A stretch of 64,000 nucleotides of DNA from Hydractinia symbiolongicarpus (taxonomy: Eukaryota; Cnidaria; Hydrozoa; Anthoathecata; Hydractiniidae), in the NCBI RefSeq assembly GCF_029227915.1, contig NC_079877.1:18152851-18216850 (forward strand), read 5' to 3'. Both the position numbers and the translations under genes were made by a program. The notes under the pieces were generated by a model. That model made no database searches, was not told the DNA's origin, and saw only the letters and a program-made list of their open reading frames with translations. This document shows positions 50,401 to 61,083 of the stretch, one piece after another (position 1 is the stretch's first letter; each line of letters begins with the position of its first letter).

Positions 50401-50563
50401 ACACTAAATAATATTGTTAGCTGCGTCTGGTTATCACGCTTCATGTGTTTTTTTTAGGATGGACACATTAACTACTGCCTTAACGGATATGGTCAGCAAT
50501 TTCCACGCAAATGTGTCACAACCACTCACTCCGTTTATTAATTTTATGCAAAATCCGTTGTGA
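41471..50563 (+). CDS. Unrecognised multi-exon host gene, 3' part
   Basis: Seven exons join with GT..AG and matching phases: 41471-41586, 42404-42467, 42709-42776, 42805-42955, 43051-43169, 50022-50155 and 50458-50563 (TGA 50561). They encode about 251 residues, mostly helical, with no signal peptide or membrane segment. Landmarks are ESRLHEAHWKNVFTEDE, HKMEFLNKFKPH, NFYWILLFSYKEFMKKKG, FERLSAMNQLKMMSQQI, LKTYKEQVEEMFPDIKKG and a C-terminus QPLTPFINFMQNPL. I do not recognise the family. The 5' end is unresolved: a protein-like stretch at about 41,136-41,230 (KFGINSDYATRKFNNQLPTP) ends in the wrong phase for the 41,471 exon. The 6.9-kb intron before 50,022 carries the ~585-bp TGACGTCA repeat array. 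A 610-bp TIR element lies in the 41,587-42,403 intron. Confidence 0.7.
41743..42352. mobile_element. TIR foldback element with AATTAACGCG subterminal repeats
   Basis: A perfect 22-bp TIR TTACCTTATTCCATGAAATT(AA) occurs at 41743-41764 and inverted at 42331-42352. Inside, GAAATTAACGCG or AATTAACGC recurs at least six times (near 41,780, 41,806, 41,845, 41,888, 42,287, 42,312). A central stretch (about 41,935-42,165) reads as protein-like on the plus strand (MATVESTVVKRSSLLQQG, KNRTPLSYRPMRR), perhaps the remnant of a transposase ORF. It lies in an intron of the unrecognised host gene. Confidence 0.8.
43897..46450 (+). repeat. Head-to-tail array of ~585-bp units rich in TGACGTCA
   Basis: Unit starts of the form TCGATAAGGCCCGTGGAAAAA (with variants) occur at about 43,900, 44,587, 45,171, 45,756 and 46,346. 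Each unit ends with CAGACAGACACACGGAA and TATTATTATA(N)AGACTAG directly before the next start. Each full unit carries several perfect TGACGTCA octamers, CGTCCATTCCGAA-CGGATT and TGGTCCCAGGT-GTCCCTAGTTA blocks. The CTAG/TC junction is compatible with Helitron-type ends (5' TC, 3' CTRR), but no 3' hairpin is seen. The array lies in an intron of the host gene. Confidence 0.85.
46450..49135. other. Intronic AT-rich sequence with TTTACACAAAATGTAAAA repeats
   Basis: Dispersed copies of TTTACACAAAATGTAAAA-like motifs occur near 46,910, 47,090, 47,690 and 47,970. There are CACTCACAACA short repeats at 46,570-46,610 and GCTAGCTA clusters at 48,160-48,300. No coding exon fits the host-gene phase. It may be an old non-autonomous repeat. 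Confidence 0.5.
49138..49896 (+). repeat. Additional dispersed copy of the ~585-bp TGACGTCA repeat
   Basis: It starts with TCGATAAAGCCCGTGGAAAAA after GAGACTAG and ends in CAGACACACGGAACTGGCG and TATTATTATATAG at 49,895. It is longer than the tandem units because of an extra block like that in the first unit (43,900-44,586). Confidence 0.8.
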
Positions 50564-52939
50564 AAAACCTCGTTACATGCAAAATGTGAAACTAAAGTAA
50601 AGACATTTCATTAAATATTTGGAAAAAATATTCTGTACTTTTTGTTACCGGATTTTTTATACTTGTTATTATACTTTTGTTGTTTGGTTTACTTTAATAT
50701 TTATTTATATTTTACGGGTAAATATTGTAAAAATATGTGTGGATATTTATTTGTATAATTTGTATTTATATGTGTATACAGTTTTTTATTCAGTCTCAGT
50801 ATTTCAGGATATTCTTGCACATTGAAACACAAAATTGTTATAATAGTTAATGTACAGAATCATGTACCAGCAACCACTTTGTAAATTTGCAATCAACTTT
50901 ATTATAAAGTTGACTTTATATGACTTTATACTAGGTTTACAAATACATTATATGCCAAATCAAGGGTAAGGCAAGTTGAAATAGCCCGTTTCCCAAAATA
51001 TAATCGCTTTTTTTCTGTTTTTTAATCTAAATAATTATTTGTTGTGTGAGCATCACGTAAGTTAACATCATCAAATAAAACAATTGTGAGTGAACTCATA
51101 GCAAAATTCTTGATCATGTTTGATATTGTACGATTTTTTTCTACGTAACCGTTATGCAACTTTTCTTTAAGGCATTTTTGTTTTTCAAATAATTAGTTAC
51201 TAAATATTATTTTCAGACTACATATCCATATTTTTTCTGTTATAGCACGCCTGTCACGATTTAATAGCTATAATACTTTTATTTTGACGAAATATATTTA
51301 GCGTCAACAATTCCTCTTTAAATCAAAATGTCGCGAATAATTAATTAATTCTGCTGAATATAGGTTTAGTGCCACGCGCTTGTGAAATTATAGAGAAAGA
51401 AATGACGTAACTATTAAAGAGAAATGTTAAATAAGAACAAAGATGGCGGATAAAGTAAAAATAATCTCCGATCTCCATAGCACCCCGAGAGCTCTAACTT
51501 CGGTTCTCTTTAAAATCTTAACACGAGTTTTACAAATCATACAGCTTCAAAAAGGTGTGCGGAATTTTTTTGGTTTTGAATATTTCTCTTTTGACAGCAG
51601 CTAGAAGCAGCATGATATGCTAATGAGATTTCTTTCAAAACAAACAAAAGGATATTGTAAGAAAAATGCGGAAAAAAAGTTTTCCGCACGCCCTTTTGAT
51701 ACAACCAACCCAAGGTTTGATTTAAATCAGAAGTCAATGAAAAATCGTAAGTTTGTAAAAAGTTGGAGCTCGTGAAAGCTACTATTATTCTTTATTGCAT
51801 ATTTATAAGTGACTATATCTGCTGACTCAGCAATTTAAGAAATTGAACAAAACTGCCACGTGCCTAAAGACCAATATTTTCAGGAATTACCAAAAAAAAT
51901 TCTATAGGTAACACGCTGACTGAAATATCCATCTGTGTGAACGGCTGAAAAAGGGTTACTGCCGCCTACCAGCTCAAAAGTCAGTTTGCTTATAAAAAGT
52001 ACAATCGCCATGTTTTAACATGTTTTTATTGTAATATCGTAAAAATCGGCTTGTTTTTATTCTTCTCTGGACATGTAAAGTATAATACAGTTAGTTATAC
52101 TGCAGTTAGAAAACCTTTAATACAACCGGAAATGTTTTTAGGACTGCAACTGGTTTGTATCAACTAATTTTCTCACTTTCGAAACACCATTTTAATCGGA
52201 ATCAATAGCTTGTTTCTAACGACATAATGAATTCTGAGTATATAAAAAGAAAATCGCATGATATTGGCTTTCAGCTTAATGTTTCGGTTACATTGTTTTG
52301 CATGCTCGATTGAACATTGGATGTTGCTGCAATGGTGTTGAATGAAGGTGAGCTATCAATGCAAGTGTAAACAAATTAATTGGATGCACTTTTGCGAAGA
52401 AAACTATTGGCTGCAAATGTGGTTTATTAAGATAAGTGTGCGATGGAGCGTGGAAGAAATATACTTTTACTGAATAAATTGCCTAAAAAATGATTTTTTC
52501 ATGTAAAACAAAGCTGTAAAAAATATAATTATTACGTATATAATTTTTCCGCTTAATAATTGGAAACCCATATTTTCCTCAAAAAAATTCTTCTTCGCAG
52601 TTTCAAATTAGAAATGGCTGTTTTTGTGACGTAATCTATACATACTATATAATGCACAATCAGAATACAAGGTGAAATTACGATGTTTCTTTTTTTTGAG
52701 TGTTGCTCATTTTGAATGTCGCAATGCGCTTGATTTGAAACTAACATCAAATTCCATTCTGGTTAAAAGAATGAATAAAGCAGTTTGAATGCGCCAAGTG
52801 ATAGACTTGTTATGCTTTTGATTTGCGCATGGTTAACTCAGTAGCGCGTGCAAGATATAGCTGGATGCAGGTTTTGCTGCCTCTCTCAAGTACTTCTCTA
52901 GCTGCAACTTGATTTTCCACCCAAACACACGGCATCACA
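50564..52939. other. Intergenic region between the unrecognised gene and the SNAG gene
   Basis: AT-rich, with only short low-complexity ORFs. It probably contains the 3' UTR of the upstream gene (first few hundred bases) and the promoter of the SNAG gene. I saw no strong TATA box or TIR pair. Confidence 0.5.
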
Positions 52940-55900
52940 ATGCCGAGATCGTTTTTGGTTAAGCGAAGTCCTGGTGGAAACGAAGATAGAGAAAAAAAAG
53001 GTTAGTGAGCTTCCTGAGTGGATATAAACCATTTCCTACCACATTCTTGTATTGTTTTTCTTTTTAGTAGATACACTATCATATGAAATACAAAAAGGTA
53101 GCGAGCTCGAATACCCATCGCAATATCTGGAATACGCTGCAGCTTTGTTAGCTTTGGGTCGAAACAAAGACTGGGGCACAGATTATGAGTTAGAGAAAGC
53201 TTATTGGTTTGACATATCCCCGAATAACGTGTCCAGCATTTTGTTTGAAAACAAGACTTCTTGTATTTCTAACGAAATTGACGTGAAAACAAAAAAAAAA
53301 AGTAAAGGAAAGCCTAAGGAAATTGAAGAACATAAAGACGATGTTGTTAGCGACCAATCCAAGCATGCCCAGTCGAAGCTATCAGAAAACCTGGAGGAGC
53401 GCTTACAGCAAATGTTAAGGTGAGAAACATTCGTACATGATTTTTGTTTCACTTTTATCATGTATTTACCATAATGTGTATGCATATCCTTTTATAGTGA
53501 AGATGAGATTGTGATAACGAAAAATATTTGCCAGTTCTTAGAAAATAATGGAATGGGGTATCACGATATAGCAGATGAGACTGGGTTGAGCAAAGAAGAT
53601 GTTCAAGGGTATATAGAGCTAACGAAAATTTTTACTTCTGACAACAAACGTGAATTATACAGCTGGTATCTTTCGAAGATACTACGACCGTCGAAAAATG
53701 GTAGGTGTTTGTTAACCATGTAATAGCACTAAAATGTGGGTTTTGTGGTTCAAGCATTTCTTATGGTTCTAAAATTTCATCTCTGTCAATTGAAAGAAAA
53801 TTCAGGCTTACTTAGACCTTTGAAGGTTTAGTACTGCCCGCGCTCTTCTAGCTTTCGCATATGCGGATTAACATTTTCTGTTCGTGTTAGCGCCCCTTTC
53901 ACTGTTTTTGTTGTTTTGAACTTCCTCCCTCAACATCGTTTCCATGGGGTTAGTATTTTTACATTGTCATTGTCAACCTCGTTCCCAGGGCATGTTTTCC
54001 AGAATTTTTTTATCACATCGAGAAGTCTAATACAAAATACTAAACAAACCCCGAGGACGTAGTTGTTTACGTTATTTAGTCGCTATAACTTATAACTTAA
54101 ACTTAAGGTTTTTTAGTTCACCAAATTTCTCCTTCTGAGAAATTAATTTCTCTTCGTAAATGTTTCACATTGACTATGTTTGGGCTGACCATTTTAATAC
54201 CTTAACCCTATTTTAAAAGGGGGTCTCTTTTTTATAAAATTAAGGAAATGAGAAATGCTATGAAACTTGGCATGGTATCTAAGCAAAAATGAGAAAGTAA
54301 TTTGACATCAAAGAATCAATGCTGAGATCATTATTTTTACTAATCTCATAATTTTTCCTAAATTGATTTTTTTTTAATTTCCAAAATTTTTCTTACCAAC
54401 TCTGACAAGCACCTAGCTATATCTCGTAAAACTATACCTCTATGGTAAAACAAAGAAAGTGGAACTCAAACTTTTTAGCTTATTCCTTATGTAGAACAAA
54501 AATTATTGAAAATTGATCGATGGGGTCGTAGGATTACCCGTCACAACAAAGAAAAAAATACAGTGGAATCTCTCTCTCTCGACTACTCTTTATCTCGAAC
54601 TTCTCTCTATCTCAAACTAAAGTCTCGGTCCCTTTGTGGTCTAAGGTATTTTCCTTTCTTTATCTCGAACTTTCTCTATCTCGAACAAATTTTTTGGTCC
54701 CTCGCGAGTTCGAGATAGAGAGATTCCACTGTAGGGTTAAAATTTTGTAATTTTTGTAAAAATTCAGGAAGTCAAAATCCTGTAATTTAAGTTGGCAACT
54801 CAAATTTGCGAAATTAAATACTTGCCAAAAAATTGGTGCTCGTAAAATTTTAAGTGATATTAGTTCATCCATTTTGAGTTGGAGTTCATTTTTTTTAGAT
54901 TTGCTAACGCACTAAAAACAGGTACAAAACTTACTTTCAATAATCTTTTTTATTTTCAGCCGACGAAAGTTATACGTGTTACAAATGTGGAAAGATTTTC
55001 ACCTACAAAAGTTACTTGGAACGTCATATCAAATATGTGTGTCCAGATAGCACAGGTCGAACGTGGAAATGCACGTTTTGTGGGAAAGCTTTCCAATATC
55101 CATGTTATCTTCGCCGACACATACGAAGTCACACAGGTTTGTCGCTTAGTTAAACACCCAAACGAAAAGTAAAGCAAATGTGATGCACAGGGAAATTGTA
55201 GCAAAAAAACCTAGATCGAAAGTATTTGCTGCATTGTTCAGAATTGAGAGTTTTTTATCGAAAATGGAGCAAAACGCTGTCACAATGGCAGTATTGTCTG
55301 CAAACTGGGATCGGTGATGGTTCCAGTTTGCAGACGATACGGCATGATGTATTCCCAGCAATTCTATGACGGCTATGGTTGACTTAACCAAACGCGTTTT
55401 TTAAATCTAACAAGGTGATAACACAGATTTTTTACTTTAGTCTTGCTTTCCCAAAATCCTTTTTGGAGATTGGTTCCGATGTAATCATTTTTAGGAACGA
55501 AATGGTAAAATCTATTTCGAATTACTGAAGTGAAGACTTTCGACAGAACAGGTTGTAAGAGTAATTGGACGAACGTTCTCTGTTTTTTTGGGTCACTTTT
55601 TGTAAGCAAGTACAGTTATTCCGGATTCACACACTCTACGGAAAGCCTTTTCTTTCTAAGCGGTTTGGTTAATGTTGCTTAGACGGAAACGCAGAATAAG
55701 AGATTTTTTAAACGCTGTTATACTAACTTGGTCGATTGGACAAGGTGATGCGGAGGACTTCATTATCGTAATAACCTTGGTGATTTCTGTGTAGGTCGGT
55801 GGTTTGATGGCAAATTCTATAATAGGATTTGTGAATGCTTTTATCCATAAAGGATAAAAGCATTCACAAGCATTCGTCAGTTCTTTTTCAGACAGAATCT

Positions 55901-58604
55901 TTTGAAAATAGTTTTTGAAATCACTTTCATTAAATTTAGGCTTAACTTTCTCTATTTCCAGTACTAAAACTCTCTGACAATATTTCCAAAAGTTTTTACA
56001 GTATCTGCCTGCCTGATGGTCAAAATCCTTCTTTGTTCCTTGGCTTCTTGTTGTTATTTTGAGTTACAAGAGTTGCGTTATAATAATAATAATAATAATA
56101 ATTTCTTCATGTTAATTGTACCCATTTAGGAGAATCACCATACAAATGCGATCAATGTGACCGAGCTTTTGTTCGTTCAACAGATTTACAAAGACATATA
56201 CGAAACCATACAGGCGAAAAACCTTACCGATGCTCACAATGCTCCAGAGCGTTCGCTAGGTCTACCGATTTAAAAAGACATATGAGAACGCATACAGGTA
56301 GAAAATTCATATTCACCGCCAGGATTTAATAATCTTTAATTTGAAAATGCAAACTGGCTAGTTTATAGTAATCTACCATATAAACTGCGTATTTGTTGAT
56401 GCTACAGGAAGTATACATTCAGTATTTACACCTGGAATGAGGAATGATGAATGGGGGCGACAGTGTGTGTGTGTGTGGTGTGTGTGTGTGTGTGCGTATG
56501 TTGTCTGGCTATGAACATACGAATTTGTCCGTAAAACTTTATGACTTGTTTTGGTAGCTTCACTGGTACATCCTGTTTCCAACATTAAACCAATATTTTA
56601 CAACGAGTCTTCTGTCCAACATTAAACCAATATTTTACAACGCTCCTCTGTCCCACATGTAACAATATTTTACCACGAGACCTCTGTCCCACATATAACA
56701 ATATTTTACCACGAGTCCTCCGCCCCACATGTAACAATATTTTACCACGAGTCCTCTGTCCCACATATAACAATATTTTACAACAAAAAATCTCTGTCCC
56801 AGATGTAACAATATTTTACCACGAAGAACCTCTGTCCCACATGTAACAATATTTTACCACGAGACCTCTGTCCCACATATAACAATATTTTACAACGCCC
56901 CTCTGTCCCACATATAACAATATTTTACCACGAGACCTCTGTCCCACATATAACAATATTTTACCACGAAAAACCTCTGTCCCACATATAACAATATTTT
57001 ACCACGAGTCCTCTGTCCCACATGTAACAATATTTTACCACGAGTCCTCTGTCCCACATATAACAATATTTTACAACAAAAAATCTCTGTCCCAGATGTA
57101 ACAATATTTTACCACGAAGAACCTCTGTCCCACATGTAACAATATTTTACCACGAGTCCTCTGTCCCACATATAACAATATTTTACAACAAAAAATCTCT
57201 GTCCCAGATGTAACAATATTTTACCACGAAGAACCTCTGTCCCACATATAACAATATTTTACCACGAGACCTCTGTCCCACATATAACAATATTTTACCA
57301 CGAAAAACCTCTGTCCCACATATAACAATATTTTACCACGAGTCCTCTGTCCCACATGTAACAATATTTTACCACGAGTCCTCTGTCCCACATATAACAA
57401 TATTTTACAACAAAAAATCTCTGTCCCAGATGTAACAATATTTTACCACGAAGAACCTCTGTCCCACATGTAACAATATTTTACCACGAGTCCTCTGTCC
57501 CACATATAACAATATTTTACAACAAAAAATCTCTGTCCCAGATGTAACAATATTTTACCACGAAGAACCTCTGTCCCACATGTAACAATATTTTACCACG
57601 AGTTCTCTGTCCCACATATAACAATATTTTACCACGAAAAAACTCTGTCCCACATATAACAATATTTTACCACGAGTCCTCTGTCCCACATGTAACAATA
57701 TTTTACCACGAGTCCTCTGTCCCACATATAACAATATTTTACAACAAAAAATCTCTGTCCCAGATGTAACAATATTTTACCACGAAGAACCTCTGTCCCA
57801 CATGTAACAATATTTTACCACGAGTCCTCTGTCCCACATATAACAATATTTTACAACAAAAAATCTCTGTCCCAGATGTAACAATATTTTACCACGAAGA
57901 ACCTCTGTCCCACATGTAACAATATTTTACCACGAGTTCTCTGTCCCACATATAACAATATTTTACCACGAAAAACCTCTGTCCCACATGTAACAATATT
58001 TTACCACGAGACCTCTGTCCCACATATAACAATATTTTACCACGAGGTACAGAGTGGTGACGACGCCGGTACAACAACTTAAGCTCCCAGATTACTTTAC
58101 ATGATTTTAACTTCGACAAGATTCCATGGCAAGATTGAGCTCTTCGCTATGTGCCTATGCGCTATATGGAGCCTAAAGCTCCGTCATGATATATTGGTTC
58201 GGTAACGTTAGGTACTTTTCAGGTGTAAGATTTATAACAGTTGCATTACTTGCATCATGAAGAGAGAACACAGGGGTAGTTTAGATTAGCGTACAATTGG
58301 GTGGAACGAGGCGATGTTACGTAATTTATCTATTACAAAAAGCATATTACAGTATCGAGCAACTTAATCCCAACCTTTTTTGTATTCTTGCAATCATAAA
58401 GTTCAAAGAGATAATTTTGTTTTATTCCTTAAAGACAAAAAAGTAAGTAATTATTTTTTTTTGATTTTAGGAGAAAAGCCTTACAAATGTTGGCAATGTG
58501 GAAAATCGTTTTCCCAAAGTGGAAGTTTACAGACACATTTACACACGCACAACAAAGAGGCTTCGAGTAACCGGAACATGAAAAAGAGAACAAGTGGTTG
58601 TTAA
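52940..58604 (+). CDS. SNAG / HNF1-type POU-specific / C2H2 zinc-finger transcription factor, six exons
   Basis: Exons 52940-53000, 53068-53419, 53498-53700, 54960-55136, 56130-56297 and 58471-58604 join in phase to 364 residues. Residues 1-9 are MPRSFLVKR, a SNAG motif as in Snail, Gfi1 and Ovo proteins, which recruits LSD1/CoREST-type repressors. Residues ~128-205 match the atypical POU-specific domain of HNF1: [20 protein letters not shown] against HNF1 [28 protein letters not shown] against [23 protein letters not shown] against KRAALYTWYVRK. No HNF1 homeodomain follows. Instead there are five fingers: a C2HC one (C212, C215, H228, C233), then four C2H2 starting at C243, C271, C299 and C327, linked by TGESP/TGEKP. 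Residues 21-127 are a novel segment with a basic-acidic linker ([17 protein letters not shown]). The start fits because SNAG must be N-terminal. It is probably a sequence-specific repressor. Confidence 0.88.
53001..53067 (+). other. Intron 1 of the SNAG gene with tandem TAGTAG acceptor
   Basis: The 67-bp intron ends TTTTTAGTAG. Splicing after either AG (53067 or 53070) keeps the frame and adds or removes a single Val, a NAGNAG-type alternative acceptor. Confidence 0.6.
54561..54731. mobile_element. 171-bp pogo/Tigger-like MITE with TA target duplication
   Basis: CAGTGGAATCTCTCTCTCTC at 54561 is matched inverted by GAGATAGAGAGATTCCACTG ending at 54731, with TA on both sides. Internal TTTATCTCGAACT motifs are repeated. 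The CAGTGGAA..CTCGAA pattern is that of pogo/Tigger-type MITEs. It is in intron 3 of the SNAG gene. Confidence 0.9.
55160..56060 (-). pseudogene. LINE RT fragment in intron 4 of the SNAG gene
   Basis: On the minus strand in several frames: [19 protein letters not shown] (about 55,745-55,800), then [20 protein letters not shown] and LQKGFWES, then LDLKNAFG (about 55,385-55,410) covering RT motifs 1 to 3. Stops are frequent. It lacks the YADD region. Confidence 0.7.
56070..56103 (+). repeat. (AAT)n microsatellite just before exon 5 of the SNAG gene
   Basis: TAATAATAATAATAATAATAA directly precedes the short region leading to the exon 5 acceptor at 56,129. Confidence 0.85.
56463..56497 (+). repeat. 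(GT)n microsatellite
   Basis: Interrupted TG run in intron 5 of the SNAG gene, left of the satellite. Confidence 0.85.
56565..58048 (+). repeat. ~37-bp satellite array with 112-bp and ~332-bp higher-order periods
   Basis: Around forty copies of CTCTGTCCCACATRTAACAATATTTTACCACGAG-like units fill most of intron 5 of the SNAG gene. Variants differ in the last bases (ACCACGAG, ACAACAAAAAAT, ACCACGAAGAA). Three variants form a ~112-bp higher-order unit; pairs of these plus others recur every 332-333 bp (for example starts near 57,056, 57,388, 57,721 and again 57,168, 57,500, 57,833). Minus-strand ORFs through it are only repeat translation. Confidence 0.95.
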
Positions 58605-59380
58605 TACGAGACTGACCGTCATTATATTCTTGTTAAGCAAAAAATTTATAACGGTTATTCTTGTCAATCGATTTGTAAAGACTTCAGTTCTCGAAGGGAA
58701 GCAATATCATTTACCAAAATTACCAAAACTGTACTAGTGACTTACGAAACATCACAGCTTGATCATGCTGTTATTTTTGTGACAACACAAAATATGAAAC
58801 GAAGCTTAAAATCGAGGTTTTTGCATATGATACGTTTACATAAAACGCTATGCGCGTTTAAGGAGTCATATACGGAAATACGGAAGCTGTTCAACAGAAA
58901 GTTTATAAGCTGAGAAGACAGATCTTCTGAATTTTTTGTTCTTAGTAACCAAGAGTACCTAATTTTATTTCTCTTTGTTTATGTAAAAGAAATTTTCTAA
59001 ACATAGCAGACATGGAAACGAGGTGGGTTTGCTGTAGTTTATTTATATATTTTGTATACATTGTATTTATAATTTGCACCCACATTTTTTGTACACAAGA
59101 ACTGTTGTTTTATTTTGTTTTTCCATTTTTCATTTGCGATTCTGCTGTTGTCTTTCGATGACAAATAAGCATTTTAAAAATCGTCATTTATTTTCGAAAT
59201 CGAAATTTTTTTTTCAGAATCGAGTTTGCAAATCAATTTTTGTGGGTCAATTTTGCATATTTGCATGGGCAATTACCCTTGGATGAAAAAAATTAAACAA
59301 CAATTATTTCCTACTATTTTTGTCAAGGATACCCTTACAAAACGTTACTTTAGTTTTCTAAGACCTTATCACTTCATTCA
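58605..59380. other. Downstream region of the SNAG gene
   Basis: Probably its 3' UTR. ATTTAAAAATCG-type AT-rich sequence with short ORFs, no domain. No clear polyadenylation signal was chosen; AATAAA does not appear close to the stop. Confidence 0.45.
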
Positions 59381-59384
59381 TAAC

Positions 59385-59895
59385 AGCTGAAGTACCCTAA
59401 AACGTAGACTTCGAAGGAATGGGTTGAGAAATAATGATGTTTCTTCAACAACTGAAGCAGCATTGATCTCGAAAGTTGTCCCGTCGCACCTATTTCTCCA
59501 ATGAACTAAATGACGTTTGGAATGCCGATGGGTATGATGAGCTCATGCTGTATGGGTTACCGATGCATGGATGACTCACGTGGCATTATTTGGCTCAAAT
59601 TGTTTCGAAAAAAATTAGGAAGTCATCCTCACGTGGAATATGTTTGGTTTGTTTATTGCATTTTTTACAGGCTGAATTAGATCGCGTATCCTTGAAATGA
59701 ATTCCGCATCACATTCGCAACTCCCGGCACACTTTAGTAGCGGGAATACCAAACGAAATGTATTTTCCGCCAGAAAGTTCCAGAAAGTTTTTTATTGCTG
59801 CATATATAGTCCCACAAGCACCACAGTACTCGTCATGTTTACTTTTTGCAGATTCTAAGCGGGATTTCCTACAATCGGAGATAGCCAGAAATCGA
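59385..59895 (+). pseudogene. Integrase-core-domain relic (cnidarian IS-like/Ginger-like protein)
   Basis: Scattered plus-strand blocks in shifting frames: STLKRRLRRNGLR near 59,395-59,435 (the helix that precedes this integrase core), NADGYDELMLYGLPMHG near 59,525-59,575, and HHIRNSRHTLVAGIPNEMYF near 59,710-59,765. These resemble a DDE integrase-core protein frequent in cnidarian and fish genomes (DGxxKLxPYGxxIHG; KIRxSR..PxGIPxxMY). The catalytic middle is deleted. Assignment is from memory of the family pattern. Confidence 0.5.
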
Positions 59896-60713
59896 GTTTC
59901 TTGACGGTTCTAAACGAATGTTCATCGGTTTCGCTGCACATACGCAGTGCACAGCACGCACGCATGCACAATAACTCTCATATCTAAGCCATGCTTCACA
60001 TGCTATACTCCTCGATCTTTCATTTTGCTGGAAAGAACAAGCACCCAATTATCCAGTTTAAAACATGAACTTTGAAGGCGTGATCACCAAAACCATGGAG
60101 AGACTCAGCTAACAATTGCCAAAGCCTGAACACGCTGCACATAAAAAGTCAGAATTGAAAGGAAGCGAATGCTGGAGCGTAGACCATTGCAACAAAAAGG
60201 CAACCAGGAACAATATAATGCTGCAGTAAAAATCCTGGTACCATCGAAGACCCAGAAGAAAACGACTTAAAGACAGCAAAAGAGTGCTTACAAAAAGGTA
60301 GAGATAGGGAAATGTTCCTTCTAGCACAGTTGCTCACGCACATTGCACATACCCACGGTCAACCACTACAAATCCAACACCATGCGGTGTTGAGTCATAG
60401 AATTCAAGGGGTAAGTCCCTAGTAATCCGTGCTTAGTCATGCAAAACGAGGTAAAGTCTCTATCATACAAAAATGAATAAGAAAAGTTCTAGCACACCTA
60501 GAGGGGGAATTCCCTTATAGAGTGATGACATCATCAAAAGTCAACGCATGCGCAGTGCAAACGTGAACAACATTTGACCACCCTTCAAGGTTGAAATGTG
60601 TATATAAGAAAGAAGATGAGCCGGTTCAAGACAAAAGCCTATAAAAAATACTACTAATAAAATGTGCATCAACTGTCAATCAAAATTCGATATAATTTGG
60701 AACTGCAATAGTC

Positions 60714-60842
60714 ATGACTTTTATGGCTGGTATTGGTCTCTCTCTACCAATAATGGCTCTAGCATTATTACAAGAATCAGAGAAGGAGAAGAATAATGAA
60801 CGGAGGATTCAGGACCTAGAGGATTGTTTTGATGCCTTATAG
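60714..60842 (+). CDS. Small hydrophobic-plus-charged peptide of the Polinton relic
   Basis: ATG 60714 gives MTFMAGIGLSLPIMALALL, then ESEKEKNNERRIQDLED, with the stop at 60,840. The first 20 residues could be a membrane segment; the rest is a charged, coiled-coil-like tail. The copy at 8,564 has the same layout but a premature TAA. The last few codons here come from the duplicated 73-bp segment, so the natural C-terminus is uncertain. Confidence 0.55.
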   Translation: MTFMAGIGLSLPIMALALLQESEKEKNNERRIQDLEDCFDAL

Positions 60843-60907
60843 TCTCATGCTTCTTAGATTTCACACCCAGCCTCTTCCTGGCGTTCCGCAGACCAGCCTG
60901 ACCGATT

Positions 60908-61010
60908 TCATCGGTGTATGCGCAAGGTAAAAACTACTACCCCCAGGTACATATTATGGAATGTCAATATAAGAACTTCAAAAAAGAATGGTTCCTGAGT
61001 GAGCATTAAA
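60908..61010 (+). pseudogene. C-terminal fragment of the Polinton 159-codon protein
   Basis: Only the end is left: SSVYAQGKNYYPQVHIMECQ-type sequence then KNFKKEWFLSEH before TAA near 61,008. It is parallel to the end of the intact ORF 8985-9464 and sits at the same place relative to the convergent spacer. Confidence 0.65.
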
Positions 61011-61083
61011 AAACCATACATTTTATAGGTCTACGGGACCTATAAAATATATACAAATTAAGGCCTATACTCAGGTTGAGACT

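Noticed and set aside
56565-58048. Possible CRISPR array (regular ~37-bp repeats)
   Set aside because: There are no unique spacers, the repeats are contiguous, and the setting is an intron of a eukaryotic gene.
56585-58119. Minus-strand ORFs reading [16 protein letters not shown]-type repeats
   Set aside because: They are translations of the ~37-bp satellite; no start context, domain or splice support.
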